Shown: positions 50,427-60,739, numbered from the stretch's first letter. The stretch is 64,000 bases of DNA from Pontibacter actiniarum (GCF_003585765.1 NZ_CP021235.1:434001-498000), one strand, 5' to 3'. Notes: a model not told the origin generated them from the letters alone. A program made the numbers and translations.

Positions 50427-53024
50427 TTATTCTTTTGTCTTGTCTGAGTCAGAAGACTTGCTTGGCTCTGTCTCCTCTGCTTCATCAGAAGCGCCTTTAG
50501 CTTTTTTGCTGTTGCTCTTCTTGGAAGTAAAGGTCAGTTTCTCTTCGCCCTCCTTGTGGCTCACCTGAATCACATCGCCCTGGTTTACCTCAGCCTTCAG
50601 AATCTCCTCGGCAATCGGGTCCTCGATGTACTTCTGGATCGCGCGGTTCAGCGGACGGGCGCCATACTTCGGGTCGTAGCCTTTCTCAGCCACAAAGTCT
50701 TTCGCCTCTTTCGTCAGTTCAATGGTGTAGCCAAGCGACTCCACACGTGTAAACAGCTTGCTGAGCGACAGCTCGATGATTTTGTGCATGTCCTCACGGT
50801 TAAGCGAGTTAAACACGATCACATCGTCCAAACGGTTCAGGAACTCAGGAGAGAACGTCTTCTTCAACGCGCTGGCGATAGTGCCTTTCATGATGTCGTC
50901 CACGTTCTCCTGCTTGCTCTTCGACATGAAACCGATACCGGCTCCAAAGTCCTGCAAGTCGCGGGCACCGATGTTCGAGGTCATGATGATGATCGTGTTA
51001 CGGAAGTCAACCTTACGGCCCAGTCCGTCTGTCAGGATACCATCGTCCAGCACTTGCAAGAGCAGGTTGTACACGTCCGGGTGCGCTTTCTCAATCTCAT
51101 CCAGCAATACCACAGAGTATGGCTTGCGGCGGATTTTCTCGGTCAGTTGGCCACCTTCTTCGTAGCCCACATATCCCGGAGGCGCTCCCACCAGGCGAGA
51201 TACACTGAATTTCTCCATGTACTCACTCATGTCGATACGCACCAGCGAATCCTCTTTGTCGAACAGGTAGGTAGCCAGTACTTTGGCAAGCTCTGTTTTA
51301 CCTACACCTGTCGGGCCAAGGAACACGAATGAGCCGATCGGCTTCTTCGGATCTTTCAGACCCACGCGCGTGCGCTGGATGGCTTTCACCAACTGGCCGA
51401 TCGCTTTGTCCTGGCCAATTACTTTGCCTTTCAGCTCTTCGCCCATGTTCAGAAGTTTCACGCCTTCTTTCTGTGCGATACGCTTCACCGGTATACCTGT
51501 CATCATGGCAATAACTTCTGCCACATTTTCCTCTTTTACCTGGTAGCGCTTCTTTTTGGTCTCTTCTTCCCAGTTCTTTTTGGCACTGTCGAGCTGGTCG
51601 ATGAGTTTTTTCTCCTTGTCGCGCAGTTGGGCAGCCTCTTCGTACTTCTGGCTCTTCACCACGCGGTTTTTCTCTACCTTGATGTTCTCGATCTGCTCTT
51701 CCAGCTTCAGGATGTCATCCGGCACCACAATATTGTTGATGTGCACACGCGCACCGGCCTCATCCAGAATGTCAATCGCCTTGTCCGGCAGGAAACGGTC
51801 GCTCATGTAACGGTCCGACAGCTTCACGCAGGCTTCAATCGCCTTGTCGGTGTAGTTTACATGGTGGTGGTCCTGGTACTTGTCCTTGATGTTGTTCAGG
51901 ATCTCGATGGTCTCCTCTGGCGTGGTAGGGTCTACCATTACAATCTGGAAACGACGGGCCAAGGCGCCATCTTTCTCGATGTACTGGCGGTACTCATCCA
52001 GGGTAGTGGCACCGATGCATTGGATCTCGCCACGGGCAAGCGCAGGCTTGAACATGTTGGAGGCATCCAGGGAGCCAGAGGCGCCACCGGCACCCACAAT
52101 CGTATGCAGCTCGTCAATGAACAGAATCACGTCCGGAGACTTCTCCAACTCGTTCATTACCGCCTTCATACGCTCCTCAAACTGGCCGCGGTACTTGGTA
52201 CCGGCTACCAGCGAGGCAAGGTCCAGGGTTACCACACGCTTGTTAAAGAGCACGCGGCTAACCTTTTTCTGCACAATGCGCAGGGCCAGGCCCTCGGCAA
52301 TGGCGGTTTTACCCACACCAGGCTCACCGATCAGGATCGGGTTATTTTTCTTGCGGCGGCTCAGTACCTGGGCCACACGCTCAATTTCTTTTTCACGACC
52401 AACAATTGGGTCTAGCTTATCATCCTCGGCCAGTTTCGTCAAGTCGCGGCCAAAGTTGTCGAGCACCGGGGTGCGCGATTTCTCACCGGGTTTCTTGCTA
52501 GAGCTGCTGCCAGAGCGGGACGACGAGCTACCAAACAGTTTGTCGGAATCGTCAGAGTCATCGGTGTCTGACGACGCCAGTGGATTATTGCTGTGATAAT
52601 CCAGGGAGTCTCTTATTGCTTCGTAGTTCACGTTGAATTTCCCTAAAATTTGTGAAGAAATATTGTCTTCATCCCGCAGGATGGATAATAAGAGGTGCTC
52701 TGTGCCAATGATGTCGCTCTTGAAGATTTTGGCCTCCAAGTACGTAATCTTCAGCACCTTCTCGGTCTGCTTCGTGAGCGGGATACTGCCGGTGATATTG
52801 CTGCTCTGAGAAGCGGTATTTCGTGTAGCCTGTTCTAAAGCGTACTTTAACTCATCTATCGAAACGCCAAGCTTCTTAAGCAGGGCAACGGCCGTACCTT
52901 CTCCTTCCCGAATCATACCCAGCACCAGGTGTTCGGTGCCGATGTAGTCATGTCCGAGCCGGATTGCTTCCTCACGGCTTAGCGAGATGACCTCTTTTAC
53001 TCGGTTTGAGAATTTTGCTTCCAT
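50427..53024 (-). CDS. clpC: ATP-dependent Clp protease ATP-binding subunit ClpC
   Basis: AAA+ unfoldase of 865 residues that feeds proteins to ClpP. It has two Clp_N repeats (residues 1-145), a Ser-rich linker (about 150-175), AAA domain 1 with Walker [10 protein letters not shown] and Walker [14 protein letters not shown], a UVR-type coiled middle (about 430-475), and AAA domain 2 with Walker [10 protein letters not shown] and Walker [16 protein letters not shown]2-small domain follows. The C-terminal tail (about residues 830-865) is a charged Lys/Ser/Glu region specific to the lineage. Heat or stress regulation is usual; no CtsR or HrcA site was seen. Confidence 0.96.
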   Translation of the reverse strand: MEAKFSNRVKEVISLSREEAIRLGHDYIGTEHLVLGMIREGEGTAVALLKKLGVSIDELKYALEQATRNTASQSSNITGSIPLTKQTEKVLKITYLEAKIFKSDIIGTEHLLLSILRDEDNISSQILGKFNVNYEAIRDSLDYHSNNPLASSDTDDSDDSDKLFGSSSSRSGSSSSKKPGEKSRTPVLDNFGRDLTKLAEDDKLDPIVGREKEIERVAQVLSRRKKNNPILIGEPGVGKTAIAEGLALRIVQKKVSRVLFNKRVVTLDLASLVAGTKYRGQFEERMKAVMNELEKSPDVILFIDELHTIVGAGGASGSLDASNMFKPALARGEIQCIGATTLDEYRQYIEKDGALARRFQIVMVDPTTPEETIEILNNIKDKYQDHHHVNYTDKAIEACVKLSDRYMSDRFLPDKAIDILDEAGARVHINNIVVPDDILKLEEQIENIKVEKNRVVKSQKYEEAAQLRDKEKKLIDQLDSAKKNWEEETKKKRYQVKEENVAEVIAMMTGIPVKRIAQKEGVKLLNMGEELKGKVIGQDKAIGQLVKAIQRTRVGLKDPKKPIGSFVFLGPTGVGKTELAKVLATYLFDKEDSLVRIDMSEYMEKFSVSRLVGAPPGYVGYEEGGQLTEKIRRKPYSVVLLDEIEKAHPDVYNLLLQVLDDGILTDGLGRKVDFRNTIIIMTSNIGARDLQDFGAGIGFMSKSKQENVDDIMKGTIASALKKTFSPEFLNRLDDVIVFNSLNREDMHKIIELSLSKLFTRVESLGYTIELTKEAKDFVAEKGYDPKYGARPLNRAIQKYIEDPIAEEILKAEVNQGDVIQVSHKEGEEKLTFTSKKSNSKKAKGASDEAEETEPSKSSDSDKTKE

Positions 53025-53143
53025 TTATACTATACTCCGTGTATTCTGTAAAAAATCAAATTACATAACTGATTGAGGCTTAACAGTAAGCGCCTACTGT
53101 AGAACATGCTATTTGGTGCAATTGTTCAGCTTATTTTGCGCCG

Positions 53144-53749
53144 TTACTGAAGGTATGAGAGTGACGCGGGCCCCTGTGTAAACAACAAGTCAATTATACT
53201 AAGCTCTGGTGCAAATTGTTTGCCAAATACTTGTGTATATGGTTTTACGTGCAAATTGTCAGGATAGATTTTAGGATGTATCCTATTTCTTAAATCCAGC
53301 ACGTTGGCAGGGGCCTCTGTCTGGTAAACCTCCGTGAAATTCAGCGGCCTGCTCAGTTTTAGTAATTTAAGATAAAGCTTCAAAAGTTCAACGTTCAGCT
53401 CAAATAAATATTTGGGCTGCCGTTCGTAAATGGCCTTGATGTAGTCGCTGTAAAATTCAAAATAGGGGGCCCGCCCGTAGGCGGCCTGGATGGTGCGCCA
53501 GTGTACCAGCTGCCATTTCTGGCTGTAGTCTATTTCAATCTCAGTGACAGGTGTTTTTATTTTGCTATTGCCATGGCGTACAGGGATGCTGAGCGGCTGT
53601 ACGCCCTGCGCCGTAAGTACGTGGCAGCGATTGCGATAACTTTGTTTAATATAATTTTCATGAGCTTCTATTTGTATACTTTCAGAGCGAATAGCGTGCC
53701 AGAAAAAAGCCACTGGCGGGTTGTATTGGGTTTCGGTTAAGAGGATCAA
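53144..53749 (-). CDS. WbqC family protein
   Basis: A 201-residue protein of the WbqC-like family, found in polysaccharide and O-antigen clusters: PPVAFFWHAIRSESIQIEAH, IKQSYRNRCHVLTAQGVQPL, SYRNRC and IDYSQKWQLVHWRTIQAAYG are family features (with early His and Cys/Arg). Function unconfirmed, possibly amide ligase or acyl transfer. It lies between clpC and an LpxL-like acyltransferase, consistent with a cell-envelope link. The reading frame on the opposite strand at 53501-53740 is a shadow. Confidence 0.85.
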   Translation of the reverse strand: MILLTETQYNPPVAFFWHAIRSESIQIEAHENYIKQSYRNRCHVLTAQGVQPLSIPVRHGNSKIKTPVTEIEIDYSQKWQLVHWRTIQAAYGRAPYFEFYSDYIKAIYERQPKYLFELNVELLKLYLKLLKLSRPLNFTEVYQTEAPANVLDLRNRIHPKIYPDNLHVKPYTQVFGKQFAPELSIIDLLFTQGPASLSYLQ

Positions 53750-53977
53750 TCCGTATTGAATTAGGAATTAGAAATCAAAATAATAAAACGGGCACGCTGG
53801 CCTGGAGAGGTGCCCCGGCGCTAAATAATCGAAATTATTTATTAGTGCGAAAGCATGTGCCATACTTATTACGCGCACCAGCCGGGCTGGCCTGTTTTCT
53901 GCTGTGTGTCCCTTGCCCCTGTAGAGGCAGCCAAATTTCTACTCCATAATTCATTAATTTTTAATTCCAAGAGATTG

Positions 53978-53985
53978 TACCTTTG
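53978..53985 (+). promoter_or_regulatory. -7 box TACCTTTG of acyltransferase gene
   Basis: Exact TAnnTTTG match; transcription should start near 53992. This rules out a start at 53983 and supports the ATG at 54004. Confidence 0.5.
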
Positions 53986-54003
53986 CGGCTGCTCCCCGGG
54001 CCC

Positions 54004-54924
54004 ATGAAGAAAAGTACAGACATACCGCCGCTTTACTACCCGCTTTGGCTGCTGCTGAAGGGGCTGGCTGCTTTGCCGCTGCCTGTTTTATACGTGCTGG
54101 CAGATTTCCTGTACCTGTTGATGTACCGCGTAGTGGGATACCGCAAAAAGGTGGTGCTGCAGAACCTGCGCATGGCCTTCCCGGAGAAGAGCGAAACGGA
54201 GCTGCGAAGTATAGCCAAAGCGTTTTACCGCCAGTTCGCCGATGTGGTGGTCGAGATCCTGCACCTGGCCGGAATGAGCCGCTCCGAAATGCAGCGGCGC
54301 GTGAAGTTCACCAACCCGGAGCTGCTGGCCGGCTATGTGGAGGCCGGCACGCCCGTGCTTATACTTGGCTCGCACGTCGGTAACTGGGAGTGGAGCCTCT
54401 CGGCCGCTGCCGTTACCTTTGGCTTTCCGTCGGAGGGGGTGTACAAGCCGCTGAACAACCCGTTCTTCGAGGCGTTTATGCGGCACACGCGCAGCCGCCT
54501 GGGTGCCCACCTCATCAAAATGAAGGAGACCCTGCGGGAGTTCGTGAGCAAGCGCAGGCAGCCGCGCGTGGTGGCCCTGCTCTCCGACCAGACGCCCCTC
54601 CGCAGCGAGATTACCTTCTGGACCCAGTTCATGCACCAGGACACGCCGTTCTACACCGGTGCCGAAAAGCTCTCGGAGCGGTTTGGCTACCCGGTGCTGT
54701 TCCTGGACGTGAAGCGTACCAGCCGCGGCCACTATGCCCTCACCTTCGAGCAGATCACCGACGGGAAGCAGAAGCCAGCCGTAGCGGCCGAAGACCACCC
54801 GATAACCGTTGCCTTCGCCCAAAAGCTGGAAGCCGCCCTCCGCCGCGCCCCCGCCGATTACCTCTGGACCCACAAGCGCTGGAAGCACAAGCGGCCACAG
54901 CCTGCGGCCAGTGAAGAATTATGA
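54004..54924 (+). CDS. LpxL/HtrB-type lysophospholipid acyltransferase
   Basis: A 306-residue inner-membrane enzyme transferring acyl chains, most likely to lipid A precursors or a related lipid. It has an N-terminal membrane helix (LWLLLKGLAALPLPVLYVLA), the acyltransferase motif LGSHVGNWEWSLSAAAVTFG (HX4E), VYKPLNNPFFEAFMRHTRSR, VVALLSDQTPLRSEITFWTQ, PFYTGAEKLSERFGYPVLFL and the typical end PADYLWTHKRWKHKRP. The start at 54004 is supported by the promoter box at 53978-53985. Exact lipid product is inferred. Confidence 0.92.
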   Translation: MKKSTDIPPLYYPLWLLLKGLAALPLPVLYVLADFLYLLMYRVVGYRKKVVLQNLRMAFPEKSETELRSIAKAFYRQFADVVVEILHLAGMSRSEMQRRVKFTNPELLAGYVEAGTPVLILGSHVGNWEWSLSAAAVTFGFPSEGVYKPLNNPFFEAFMRHTRSRLGAHLIKMKETLREFVSKRRQPRVVALLSDQTPLRSEITFWTQFMHQDTPFYTGAEKLSERFGYPVLFLDVKRTSRGHYALTFEQITDGKQKPAVAAEDHPITVAFAQKLEAALRRAPADYLWTHKRWKHKRPQPAASEEL

Positions 54925-55010
54925 ATTGAGGTTGCTAATGGAGTAATGTTTCCTAAACCACTTTCAAACTAACAATTCATAGTTCAGTACTAATAATTCA
55001 TAACTGATTA
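54918..55010. repeat. AT-rich inverted repeat (AATTATGAATT units)
   Basis: GAATTATGAATTGAGG (54915-54930) is mirrored by CAATTCATAG and AATAATTCATAAC (54974-55005). Related to segments at 16803-16945 and 60941-61016. Confidence 0.45.
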
Positions 55011-55634
55011 CAGGTACTGCTCAATGTCGCCGGCGCCTTCGCGAAGCACTTCGAAGTTGTTGGTAACATCCACCACGGTAGAGGCAATGTTATTGCCGTA
55101 GCCGCCGTCCACCACGGCATCCACCAGGTTTCTGTACTTCTCATAGATCAGCTCCGGGTCGGTGCTGTACTCCAGCACCTCGTCCTCATCGCGGATGGAG
55201 GTAGACAGGATGGGGTTGCCCAGCTCCTTAACCAACTGCAGCGCAATTTTGTTGTCGGGCACGCGTATACCGACCGTTTTCTTCTTGGCGCTGGCGTACT
55301 TGGGCACGTTGCTGGTGGCGTCGAGCACAAAGGTAAACGGCCCGGGCAGCGCCTTCTTCATCACTTTGTAGGTGGGCGTGTCTACCTTGGCGTAGTCAGA
55401 AATGTGGGTAAGGTCAGAGCAAATGAAGGAGAGGTTCACCTTGTCGGGCTTCACCCCCTTTATCTGGCACACACGCTCAATGGCGCGGGCGTTATGGATG
55501 TCGCAACCGAGCCCGTAGATGGTGTCAGTAGGGTAGATGATGACGCCCCCGTTGCGGAGAATGTCTGCCACTTCCCTGATCTTGCGTTCCTGTGGTGTTT
55601 CGGGGTGGATCTGGATGAAGGCTGCGTTACTCAT
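55008..55634 (-). CDS. L-threonylcarbamoyladenylate synthase (Sua5/YciO/YrdC)
   Basis: Makes threonylcarbamoyl-AMP for the t6A modification of tRNA position 37, from threonine, bicarbonate and ATP. The 208 residues include GGVIIYPTDTIYGLGCDIHN (about residues 30-49), RVCQIKGVKPDKVNLSFICS with the Lys-Arg substrate motif, and ALPGPFTFVLDATSNVP. TVGIRVPDNKIALQLVKELG is also typical. The short form without the Sua5 C-terminal domain is most like YciO/YrdC, and DEDEVLEYSTDPELIYEKYR is typical of the YciO subgroup, which may not make t6A. Confidence 0.85.
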   Translation of the reverse strand: MSNAAFIQIHPETPQERKIREVADILRNGGVIIYPTDTIYGLGCDIHNARAIERVCQIKGVKPDKVNLSFICSDLTHISDYAKVDTPTYKVMKKALPGPFTFVLDATSNVPKYASAKKKTVGIRVPDNKIALQLVKELGNPILSTSIRDEDEVLEYSTDPELIYEKYRNLVDAVVDGGYGNNIASTVVDVTNNFEVLREGAGDIEQYL

Positions 55635-55712
55635 AGTCGTATGTTCATTTGTTGATATAAGATAGCAATACTGGTTCAGGGGGAGAAGCGTTTCACAAAT
55701 GCCGCTGCTGGG

Positions 55713-56270
55713 CTAGCCGCCGAACTCCCCGCGCAGCAGGCTGTACACTTCCAGGTCATGGAAGCGGCCGTTGAGGTATTCGCCCTGGCGCTTTATTCCC
55801 TCCAGCGTGAAACCCAGCTTTTTGGGGATGTTGCTGCTGCGGCTGTTACCCACGCCTACCCGTATCTCTATCCTGTTCATGTGCAGCTTTTCGAAGGCAT
55901 ACTGCAGCAGCGTGTGGCAGGCGCGGCGCATAATGCCGTGGCCTTGCCTTCCCTCTGCCAGCCAATAGCCGATCTCCAGCTTCTTGTTCAGGTTGTCGAT
56001 GTCCTTAAACCCAATGAGGCCGCACACCTCCTCTTCGTGCACGATCACAAACACAAGGTCGGTTCGGTTGCCCGGCGCACTGATGAATTTAAGGTAACTC
56101 TCGGTGTCTGCCAGTTGCTGGCTGAAGTCGATGAAGGGGAGCCACTGGCGTAGGTAGTGGCGGTCGCGGTCGATGATCTGGAACAGGTCCGGCGCATCTT
56201 CAACCGTGGCACGGCGCAGGTACAGGTCCGGCCCCACCTGAAGCTGGAGCAGTGCGTGTGTGTCTTTCAT
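55713..56270 (-). CDS. GNAT acetyltransferase, RimJ/RimL type
   Basis: Acetyltransferase of 185 residues from the ATG at 56270: LQVGPDLYLRRATVEDAPDL, CGLIGFKDIDNLNKKLEIGY, WLAEGRQGHGIMRRACHTLL (acetyl-CoA site, Q-G-H-G-I) and NRIEIRVGVGNSRSSNIPKK LGFTLEGIKRQGEYLNGRFH. These match RimJ/RimL/YdaF-type enzymes that acetylate ribosomal protein N-termini or other substrates. The frame is open to 56360 but the extra residues are Pro/Cys-rich and unrelated. Target unknown. Confidence 0.88.
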   Translation of the reverse strand: MKDTHALLQLQVGPDLYLRRATVEDAPDLFQIIDRDRHYLRQWLPFIDFSQQLADTESYLKFISAPGNRTDLVFVIVHEEEVCGLIGFKDIDNLNKKLEIGYWLAEGRQGHGIMRRACHTLLQYAFEKLHMNRIEIRVGVGNSRSSNIPKKLGFTLEGIKRQGEYLNGRFHDLEVYSLLRGEFGG

Positions 56271-56456
56271 AGTTTTATCAATACAGCGTAATACGCATAC
56301 AAGATAAGGGCTCTGGGGCACACATCCAATGGCACAGGGCAGAGAGTGACCCGGCAGCACACCACCCCCGAACCGAAGCAGTGGCCCCGGCAGGCGGCGG
56401 CAGCGCAGCCGAAGTCAAAAGATAACGTATAGGTAGGGGCAACCTACGAAAAGTTT

Positions 56457-56996
56457 ATGCAGCACAGCACCGTTATACTTGTACCCGGCCTGGGAGACTC
56501 TGGCCCCGAGCACTGGCAGACCCTTTGGCAGCAGCAGCACCCGGAGTTCGAACGCGTACGGCAGCGCGACTGGGAAGCGCCTGTAAGGCAGGAGTGGGTA
56601 GAGACGCTGGACAAAACCGTGCAGCAGCACCGGCCAGAGCAGGTGGTGCTGGTGGCGCATAGCCTGGCGTGTATTGCGGTGGCATTTTGGGCGCAGCAGC
56701 ATCCCCTGAAGATAAAGGGAGCCCTGCTGGTGGCCCCAGCCGATACCGAGGCAGCTTCTTTCCCTGCGGGCGCCACTGGTTTTGCCCCGGTCCCGATGGA
56801 GCGGCTGCCCTTCCGGAGTATGGTGGTCAGTAGCAGCAACGACCCTTATGTGTCTGCACAACGGGCGCAACAGTTGGCCGAGGCCTGGGGCAGCCGCTAC
56901 GTGAACATCGGCATGGCCGGGCACATTAACGCTTCTTCCGGCTACGGCCGATGGAACGAGGGGCTGGAGCTTCTAAAAGGCCTTACGGGGCAATAA
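56457..56996 (+). CDS. RBBP9/YdeN family serine hydrolase
   Basis: A 179-residue alpha/beta hydrolase: VILVPGLGDSGPEHWQTLWQ, nucleophile Ser in VVLVAHSLACIAVAFW (GHS-like elbow as AHSLA, about residue 71), Asp in VVSSSNDPYVSAQRAQQLAE and catalytic His in NIGMAGHINASSGYGRWNEG. Family members are small cytoplasmic esterases of unknown natural substrate. The gene is single, divergent from the RimJ-type gene. Confidence 0.9.
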   Translation: MQHSTVILVPGLGDSGPEHWQTLWQQQHPEFERVRQRDWEAPVRQEWVETLDKTVQQHRPEQVVLVAHSLACIAVAFWAQQHPLKIKGALLVAPADTEAASFPAGATGFAPVPMERLPFRSMVVSSSNDPYVSAQRAQQLAEAWGSRYVNIGMAGHINASSGYGRWNEGLELLKGLTGQ

Positions 56997-57251
56997 GGGA
57001 GTTTTTTAGGAGCTGCCGGTGGTTCATTAAATTACAGCTGCTGTGGCTGCGCCAGCTCTCGCCGTGTTGGGGCACTGCCGGGCGCATGTGCCGGTTAAAA
57101 GCTCTCACAGCAAACCAGCTGCAGAAGTATGGCCTGATGCCCTGTCACTCTGCTGGGCGGTGGTACCTTGCCGTTGAGGGCGCAGCGGTCAAGTACAAGT
57201 ATCAGCTACCCTCGTGTAGCTGACCGCTACTGCCGGTGCCGCAGCAGCCCG

Positions 57252-57926
57252 TTAGTTAATCTGCTTTCGGAAACCGCCTTTCCCGCCACTGCGCTTTCCT
57301 TTGCTGCCGCCGCCGAAGTTCTTCCCTCTGGTGTTACTGCTGCTGCCTGTGCTTGCCTTCCTGGCGGCTTTCAGCTGCTGCACTTCTTCTGGTGTCAGTT
57401 CGCGGTACTCGCCTGGTTGCAGGTCGCCTAAGCTGAGCGGCCCTATCGTTGGCCGGATCAGGCGCAGCGTAGGGAAGCCTACGGCCGCCGTCATGCGGCG
57501 CACCTGGCGGTTCATGCCTTGTGATATCCTGATCTCCAGCCAGGCCGTCGGGATCTCCTTGCGGAACCGGACCGGCTTGGAACGCTCCCACACAAGTGGC
57601 GCCTCCTCTAGCAGGCGTACTTTAGCCGGGGCTGTTTTGGTGCCCTTGATCTGCACGCCCAGGCGCAGGCGCGTCAGGGCATCGTCTGTGGGGATGTTGT
57701 CTACCTGCACCAGGTATGTTTTCTCTACCTTAAACTTTGGGTCTGAGAGGCGGTGCTGCAGCTGCTTGTCATCGGTGAGAAGCACGAGGCCCTCGCTGTC
57801 GTAGTCGAGGCGGCCGACGGGGTAAATATCGGGTACCGGCACAAAGTCCTTCAAGGTGGCGCGGCCGGCCTCATCGGTAAACTGGGTGAGTACTTCGTAA
57901 GGCTTGTTAACGATGATGTATTTCAA
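57252..57926 (-). CDS. RsuA/RluE-type rRNA pseudouridine synthase
   Basis: A 224-residue RNA pseudouridine synthase. IVNKPYEVLTQFTDEAGRAT is the opening of the catalytic domain, the catalytic Asp is in YPVGRLDYDSEGLVLLTDD, and MNRQVRRMTAAVGFPTLRLI is motif III. There is no N-terminal S4 domain, as in RluE, and the end is a Gly/Ser/Lys-rich tail (about residues 185-224). The most likely target is 23S rRNA (U2457 in E. coli), inferred from RluE similarity; RsuA-type 16S activity is possible. Confidence 0.87.
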   Translation of the reverse strand: MKYIIVNKPYEVLTQFTDEAGRATLKDFVPVPDIYPVGRLDYDSEGLVLLTDDKQLQHRLSDPKFKVEKTYLVQVDNIPTDDALTRLRLGVQIKGTKTAPAKVRLLEEAPLVWERSKPVRFRKEIPTAWLEIRISQGMNRQVRRMTAAVGFPTLRLIRPTIGPLSLGDLQPGEYRELTPEEVQQLKAARKASTGSSSNTRGKNFGGGSKGKRSGGKGGFRKQIN

Positions 57927-57950
57927 AATAAGGGTCGTAAATAGGTGTGT

Positions 57951-58520
57951 TTATACTTGCTTTTGCTGCCACTTCTCAAACTCCGGCTTCAGTAGGGAGA
58001 ACACCCTGGCGTCTTCCAGCCGCCCGTTCAGGAGGTAGTGCTTGCGCAGCAGCCCTTCCTCCTGAAAGCCGAAACGCTTTACCAGCTTTTGGGAGGCTGT
58101 GTTCTTGGGAGAGACCAACGCCTCCACGCGGTAGAGGTTCATCTGCTCAAAGCCAAAGTTAAGTATACTTTCCAGTGCTTCGGTCATCAGCCCTTTGTTT
58201 TTGTACGAATCCTCCAGTATGGTGTAGCCGATCTCAGCGCGGCGGTGGCCCGGCACCCAGGTGTGGTAGTCGCACTGGCCTATTACTCGGTTTGTCTCCC
58301 GGTCCAGCAAATGAAAGCCTTTGAAGGTGGAGAAGAAGGAGGACCAGCCTTTGGTGTAGCGCTCCTCCATGTCCTCAAACTCCTGATCGCTGCGCAGGTG
58401 CAGGTACTCCATGATCTGGGGCCTGGTTTTGGTCAGGAACAGCTGGTTGAAGATCTCCGGCGTCAGCTCGCGGAGGAGCAGGCGCTCGGTGGTGAGGACG
58501 GTGGGAGAGGTGCTAAACAT
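57951..58520 (-). CDS. GNAT acetyltransferase, RimJ/RimL type
   Basis: A 189-residue acetyltransferase: TERLLLRELTPEIFNQLFLT, VIGQCDYHTWVPGHRRAEIG, YTILEDSYKNKGLMTEALES (acetyl-CoA site) and NLYRVEALVSPKNTASQKLV KRFGFQEEGLLRKHYLLNGR are diagnostic. It is 24 nt upstream of the pseudouridine synthase gene on the same strand, so co-transcription is likely. It is a second RimJ/L-type protein in the window (the other at 55713-56270), not closely similar. Substrate unknown. Confidence 0.87.
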   Translation of the reverse strand: MFSTSPTVLTTERLLLRELTPEIFNQLFLTKTRPQIMEYLHLRSDQEFEDMEERYTKGWSSFFSTFKGFHLLDRETNRVIGQCDYHTWVPGHRRAEIGYTILEDSYKNKGLMTEALESILNFGFEQMNLYRVEALVSPKNTASQKLVKRFGFQEEGLLRKHYLLNGRLEDARVFSLLKPEFEKWQQKQV

Positions 58521-58660
58521 GATTCCAGGTGTATAACGGCGCTGGTTTTATACTTCTGTCGCCCTTGCAGGTTGCCCCGGGGCGGGGTTTATGGTATACT
58601 TTGCGTTCAGGTGGCGGGGCAGACTGCAGCGGTGCAAAGCCACTAAAGGCTGGCCGCTGG

Positions 58661-60739
58661 TTAATAGCTGCCGTTGTACTTGCGCACAAACCACTCCACA
58701 CAGATCAGGCCGAGCAGCAGGAAAAAGAGCCACTTCAGGTCCACCACCTCATTCAACTCCTCCTGGCTGTAGATCACGTTCTTATAATCGGCTTGCAGAA
58801 TGTCCTGCTCCAGCTGCCGCAGCTCGCCCGGGAAGTACAGCCTGGAGCCGGTGTTGCTGGCCAACTGGAAGAGCAGGTTGTGGTCTGCCACGGCATTCAG
58901 CGCCTCCAGCTGCAGCTCCTCCACCACAAACTCGCCTTCGTCTTTTTGCCGCTGCCCGTTTATACTTGCGGTGGCGGTGTAAGTGTAGCGACCGCCGGGG
59001 AGCGTGCCGATGTTTACGCCGCTTTGGTTCTCGCCGTTCGCGAAGGTGAAGGTCCGCTGGGCCTCGTCCTCCCCGGAAACCGTGAGGGTGATGTTCTGCC
59101 CATAGATGGGTTCCAGCGCTTCGTTGTAGGCTTCGGCGTTAAACCTGATTTCTTCGGAGCTGGTGTACTCCGTCTGCACCGGGTATACGTTCAGGCGCTT
59201 TTTGTTGCGCGGCGCGCTGAGGAGTTGCACCAGGTTTGTGATGAGCTTGTTGTATACCTGCGGCTGCTCGTGGTTGGCGGCCTCCTGCAGGCGCCATTGC
59301 CAGGTGCCGGAGGCGAGCAGCACGGCATTGCGCTTGTCGCCGGAGGTTTGCACGGCCAGCAGCGGTTTGTCGGTGCGCACGCGGCCCACCTGCTGGTAAA
59401 GTATGGTCTCGGTGTTTGGGGCCAGCCTTACCTCCCCGAACGGCACGCGCGCCGGCGGGTACTCCTGCAGGCGCTCCTTGGCCTGCTCGGGCAGCTGAAA
59501 GTTGCCGAAGCCGGAGTTGGCCACAGCCGTTACTTCGTCTGTCTGGCCTGAGCTGATGATGTTGAGGCCCACGTTGAGGCGGTTGAAGTTCGGCAGGTCG
59601 CTTTGCGGGCCCAGTATGTAGAGGGCGGGCAGGTTTTTCTGGCGCACCAGGTTGAGCGCGGGCTCGGCGCCCGCCATGCGGCCCGGCAGCTGGTGCAGCA
59701 CCGCCACATCGTAATCCCCCTCCTTAAACTCGTGTACGCCGGGTATAAACAGTACCGTTTCGTAATTTTCGTTCGATTCTATGGCCGTGCGCAGGGCCTT
59801 GATATCCGGGTGCGGGGCGGCGGCGGCAATAAGCACTTTTATTTTGCCCTTCACCACATCGATGTACGCATGTTTGGTGTTGTTGAGAGTAGTGAACTCC
59901 CCCTGCAGCGGCTCCGCCTTTACTACGTAGTGGCGCTTGCCAAGGCCGCTGGCCAGCACCTGAAACGCTACCTGCTGTATCGGCTGGTTGTCTTTTAGCA
60001 GCACCTGCTTGCTGGCGACGGTCTTGCCGTTCTCCTGAAGGACCACATTCACGGTTCTGCCGCCAAAGCCCTGGTGCTGCAGCTCCACTTCCAGGGGAAA
60101 GCGGTTGCCGCTGTAGTTTACCTTATTGTAGCGGAGCGAGGCCACCAGCACATCCTGCTTCGGTACGGTGTCGCCCACAGCCACCGGGTACAGCGTAAAG
60201 CCGTAGTTGGCGTATGTGGGGGAGGTGCCTTGATTCACGATGCCGTCGGAGAGCAGCACCACGCCCGCCAGGTTCTGGTCTGTGTAGGTATCCTGCACCT
60301 GCTGCAGCAGCTGGCTCAGGTTGGTGGTTTCTGCGCCGTAGGCTACTGCCGCTATACTTTGTGCCTGGCTTTGGCTAAGGGTTTGCACGGCTGTCTGGTA
60401 GCCCTGCGCCTCCAGCTGCTCCCGTACCATCTGCAGCTCCCGCTGCGTGGCCCGCAGCGCGGCGGAGTCTGAGAAAAGCTGTACCGACTGTGAGTTATCC
60501 AGCGCGAAAACAATGGTAGGCGGCACGGTCTTGTTGGAGACGTACCGCACCAGCGGCCCCATCAGCAAGAAACAAAGCAGGCTTACCACCACAAACCGCA
60601 GCCCTGCCAGCGCATAGTTTAGGGGCTTGGGCCAGGGTGCCTGCTTGCTGTACAGCAGCCACGCATACAGGGCGCCGGCGGCCAGGCAGGCAAGTATAAG
60701 CCAGGGTGAGGCGGTGGTTATGAGGCGGAATGAATTCAA
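58661..60739 (-). CDS. BatA-like VWA-domain membrane protein
   Basis: A 692-residue protein with two N-terminal membrane helices (residues 13-35 and about 43-68), then a von Willebrand factor A-like region (about 72-195) starting TIVFALDNSQSVQLFSDSAA. The MIDAS-like motif reads DNSQS where DxSxS is expected, and a later strand reads LAGVVLLSDGIVNQG, with the conserved Asp. Repeated beta-sandwich domains follow, and a C-terminal membrane helix (WLFFLLLGLICVEWFV) closes it. Comparable large Bacteroidota proteins assemble with Bat/MoxR systems; here no MoxR ATPase is adjacent. Likely surface or periplasmic scaffold. Confidence 0.78.
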   Translation of the reverse strand: MNSFRLITTASPWLILACLAAGALYAWLLYSKQAPWPKPLNYALAGLRFVVVSLLCFLLMGPLVRYVSNKTVPPTIVFALDNSQSVQLFSDSAALRATQRELQMVREQLEAQGYQTAVQTLSQSQAQSIAAVAYGAETTNLSQLLQQVQDTYTDQNLAGVVLLSDGIVNQGTSPTYANYGFTLYPVAVGDTVPKQDVLVASLRYNKVNYSGNRFPLEVELQHQGFGGRTVNVVLQENGKTVASKQVLLKDNQPIQQVAFQVLASGLGKRHYVVKAEPLQGEFTTLNNTKHAYIDVVKGKIKVLIAAAAPHPDIKALRTAIESNENYETVLFIPGVHEFKEGDYDVAVLHQLPGRMAGAEPALNLVRQKNLPALYILGPQSDLPNFNRLNVGLNIISSGQTDEVTAVANSGFGNFQLPEQAKERLQEYPPARVPFGEVRLAPNTETILYQQVGRVRTDKPLLAVQTSGDKRNAVLLASGTWQWRLQEAANHEQPQVYNKLITNLVQLLSAPRNKKRLNVYPVQTEYTSSEEIRFNAEAYNEALEPIYGQNITLTVSGEDEAQRTFTFANGENQSGVNIGTLPGGRYTYTATASINGQRQKDEGEFVVEELQLEALNAVADHNLLFQLASNTGSRLYFPGELRQLEQDILQADYKNVIYSQEELNEVVDLKWLFFLLLGLICVEWFVRKYNGSY

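Noticed and set aside
51627-52596. overlapping plus-strand frames of 262 and 238 codons
   Set aside because: Both are antisense to clpC, which is fully supported by its domains.
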